The translations under genes and the position numbers were made by a program. Under the pieces are notes generated by a model. It made no database searches. It had not been told where the DNA came from and saw only the letters and a program-made list of their open reading frames with translations. Positions 62,586 to 64,000 of a DNA stretch of 64,000 nt are shown here, piece by piece. This stretch comes from Piscinibacter sp. XHJ-5 (GTDB lineage Bacteria > Pseudomonadota > Gammaproteobacteria > Burkholderiales > Burkholderiaceae_C). Numbering within the stretch: position 1 is the stretch's first letter; each line of letters opens with the position of its first letter. The stretch spans positions 62,001 to 126,000 of the forward strand of contig NZ_CP123228.1 of assembly GCF_029855045.1 (NCBI RefSeq), in the 5' to 3' direction.

Positions 62586-62609
62586 GAAAACGGCCTCGGA
62601 AGAGGCCGT
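62586..62609 (-). terminator. Terminator downstream of pilU
   Basis: ACGGCCTC and GAGGCCGT form an 8-base-pair stem with a GGAA loop. On the minus strand it is followed by TTTTC. It begins 23 bases after the pilU stop and lies just before the dehydrogenase gene. Confidence 0.7.
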
Positions 62610-62631
62610 CTTATAACAGTGCGGTGTGCGG

Positions 62632-63768
62632 TCACACGATCGTCAAGTGCTCCGTGCCCGCCGCCAGGTCGCTGCTGCGAGCGCGCTGGCTGTGCAGCTT
62701 GATCTGCAGGCGCAGGTCGTTCACCGAGTCGGCGTTGCGAAGCGCATCCTCGTAGGTGACCATGTTGTTCTCGTAGAGGTCGAACAGGCTTTGGTCGAAG
62801 GTCTGCATGCCGAGCTCGCGCGAGCGCTTCATGATCTCCTTGATCTCCGCGACCTCGCCCTTGAAGATGAGCTCGGAGATGAGCGGCGTGTTGAGCATGA
62901 TCTCCACGGCAGCGATGCGCCCCTTGCCTTCCTGGCGCGGCAGCAGCCGCTGCGACACCAGCGACTTCAGATTCAGCGACAGGTCCATCAGCAACTGCGC
63001 TCGTCGCTCCTCAGGGAAGAAGTTGATGATGCGGTCGAGCGCCTGGTTGGCGCTGTTGGCGTGCAGCGTGGCCATGCACAGGTGACCGGTCTCGGCGAAG
63101 GCCACCGCGTGCTCCATGGTCTCGCGGTCGCGGATTTCGCCCATCAGGATGACGTCGGGCGCCTGGCGCAGGGTGTTCTTCAGTGCCGCGCCCCAGCCTT
63201 CGGTATCGAGGCCGACCTCGCGCTGCGTGACGATGCAGTTCTTGTGCGGATGCACGAACTCCACCGGGTCTTCGATGGTGATGATGTGGCCGAACGAGTT
63301 CTCGTTGCGAAAGTCCACCATCGCGGCCAGGGACGTGCTCTTGCCCGAGCCGGTGGCGCCGACGAAGATGACCAGGCCGCGCTTGGTCATCGCCACGTCC
63401 TTCAGAACCTGCGGCAGGTTGAGGCTGTCGATGGTCGGCAAGGTCTGCGGGATGGTGCGCAGCACCAGGCCGACGTTGCCCTGCTGAACGAAGGCATTGA
63501 CCCGGAACCGCCCGATGCCCTGCGGCGAGATGGCGAAGTTGCACTCCTTCGTCCTCTCGAACTCCGCTGCCTGCTTGTCGTTCATCACCGAGCGCGTCAA
63601 TGCCAGCGTGTGCTGGCCGGTCAGCGGCTGTGGCGACACCTTGGTGACCTTGCCGTCGACCTTGATCGCTGGCGGAAAGTCGGCCGTGAGAAACAGGTCG
63701 GACCCGTTGCGCGACACCATGAGGCGCAGCAGGTCGTTGACGAATTTGGATGCCTGGTCTCTTTCCAT
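62632..63768 (-). CDS. pilU: Type IV pilus retraction ATPase PilU
   Basis: 378 residues. Walker A GATGSGKST (137-145), Asp box ITIEDPVEFVH, Walker B ILMGEIRDRETMEHA and His box TGHLCMATLHAN. The sequence matches PilU more than PilT: the start MERDQASKFVNDLLRLMVSRNGSDLFLTADFPP and a C-terminal extension ending GTEHLTIV. It assists PilT in pilus retraction. It follows a cyclic-nucleotide-binding protein gene (partial) on the same strand. Confidence 0.92.
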   Translation of the reverse strand: MERDQASKFVNDLLRLMVSRNGSDLFLTADFPPAIKVDGKVTKVSPQPLTGQHTLALTRSVMNDKQAAEFERTKECNFAISPQGIGRFRVNAFVQQGNVGLVLRTIPQTLPTIDSLNLPQVLKDVAMTKRGLVIFVGATGSGKSTSLAAMVDFRNENSFGHIITIEDPVEFVHPHKNCIVTQREVGLDTEGWGAALKNTLRQAPDVILMGEIRDRETMEHAVAFAETGHLCMATLHANSANQALDRIINFFPEERRAQLLMDLSLNLKSLVSQRLLPRQEGKGRIAAVEIMLNTPLISELIFKGEVAEIKEIMKRSRELGMQTFDQSLFDLYENNMVTYEDALRNADSVNDLRLQIKLHSQRARSSDLAAGTEHLTIV

Positions 63769-63787
63769 ACGTTCCTCGCAAGACCTT

Positions 63788-64000
63788 TCAATTCTGCGAC
63801 AGCAAGGCGCTCAGTCGCGCGCTCACCTGGCGTAAGCGCAGTGACAACCTGCGTGACAAGGACGCCAGCAGCGCGACGCCCAGCCGCGGTGCCTGGTTGA
63901 TCATCTCGTCGAGCCGCTTGGCGTCGACGACCGCCAGCGTGCACGGCGTGAGCGTGACGCAAGACGAGAAGCGCGCGCCGGCGTCGAGCAGCGACATCTC
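63788..64000 (-). CDS. C-terminal part of a cyclic-nucleotide-binding-domain protein, 5' end outside the window
   Basis: About 71 residues, open at the right edge. The visible segment (FSSCVTLTPCTLAVVDAKRLDEMINQAPRLGVALLASLSRRLSLRLRQVSARLSALLSQ) corresponds to the end of a cNMP-binding beta-barrel plus the C-helix. Genes for such proteins commonly lie between pilT and pilU in Burkholderiales. No HTH is visible in the part seen. Confidence 0.7.
   Translation of the reverse strand, partial: EMSLLDAGARFSSCVTLTPCTLAVVDAKRLDEMINQAPRLGVALLASLSRRLSLRLRQVSARLSALLSQN

Overview
High-GC bacterial chromosome segment with the gene set of a betaproteobacterium of the order Burkholderiales (Rubrivivax, Leptothrix, Ideonella, Piscinibacter or a relative). 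This placement is inferred from gene content, strong third-position GC bias and typical neighbourhoods (mnmG-rsmG-parA, pcaHG with pcaQ, pilU followed by a cNMP-binding protein gene). Two parS-type 16-mers inside mnmG and rsmG, next to parA and parB, place the 40-48 kb part in the origin-proximal segregation region. No rRNA, tRNA, CRISPR or intact insertion sequence was seen.

Layout. 1-9.97 kb: partial HAD phosphatase, LapA-like membrane protein, ThDP enzyme, double VOC protein and a tripartite RND efflux operon (outer membrane lipoprotein, adaptor, pump, all on the minus strand). 10.1-12.6 kb: protocatechuate 3,4-dioxygenase (pcaHG) with its LysR regulator. 12.6-24.5 kb: an HNH-like protein and a WYL regulator sharing a divergent control region with two matching palindromes, then DUF427, a PD-(D/E)XK-like protein, a DMT exporter, a thioredoxin lipoprotein, an M13 peptidase, a cysteine-less glutaredoxin-like protein, a secreted hydrolase and a NatAB-type ABC exporter.

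24.5-36.7 kb is an accessory region of visibly lower GC. It holds an ElaA-type acetyltransferase and an array of paralogous LuxR-type regulators (three intact, two decayed, one C-terminal scrap) with no luxI. Between them lies a 47-codon gene for a double-glycine leader peptide. Further along are a different LuxR-type regulator and an operon for a di-haem peroxidase, a cupredoxin, a PhnD-like binding protein and a DUF3365 haem membrane protein. 36.7-40.2 kb encodes a CvaA/CvaB-type exporter whose ABC subunit carries an intact C39 double-glycine peptidase. Lux-box-like 20-mers with the core CTGTAA-N7-CAG lie upstream of the first luxR, of the peptide gene and of the exporter. I read this as one regulon: a LuxR solo controlling a small processed peptide and the machine that would mature and export it. 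This is the most interesting signal in the window.

40.2-52.7 kb: mnmG, rsmG, parA, a GNAT gene, argC, a hydrolase gene and parB, then the prkA-yeaH-spoVR stress operon behind a near-consensus sigma-54 promoter. 52.9-64 kb: housekeeping genes, including a GlcD-like oxidase, a cobalamin adenosyltransferase, aroG, tldD, rsmI, yraN, a SIS protein, a BON lipoprotein, a hydroxyisobutyrate-dehydrogenase-like enzyme, pilU and a partial cNMP-binding protein. aroG is preceded by a complete transcription attenuator: an aromatic-rich leader peptide, an antiterminator arm and a terminator.
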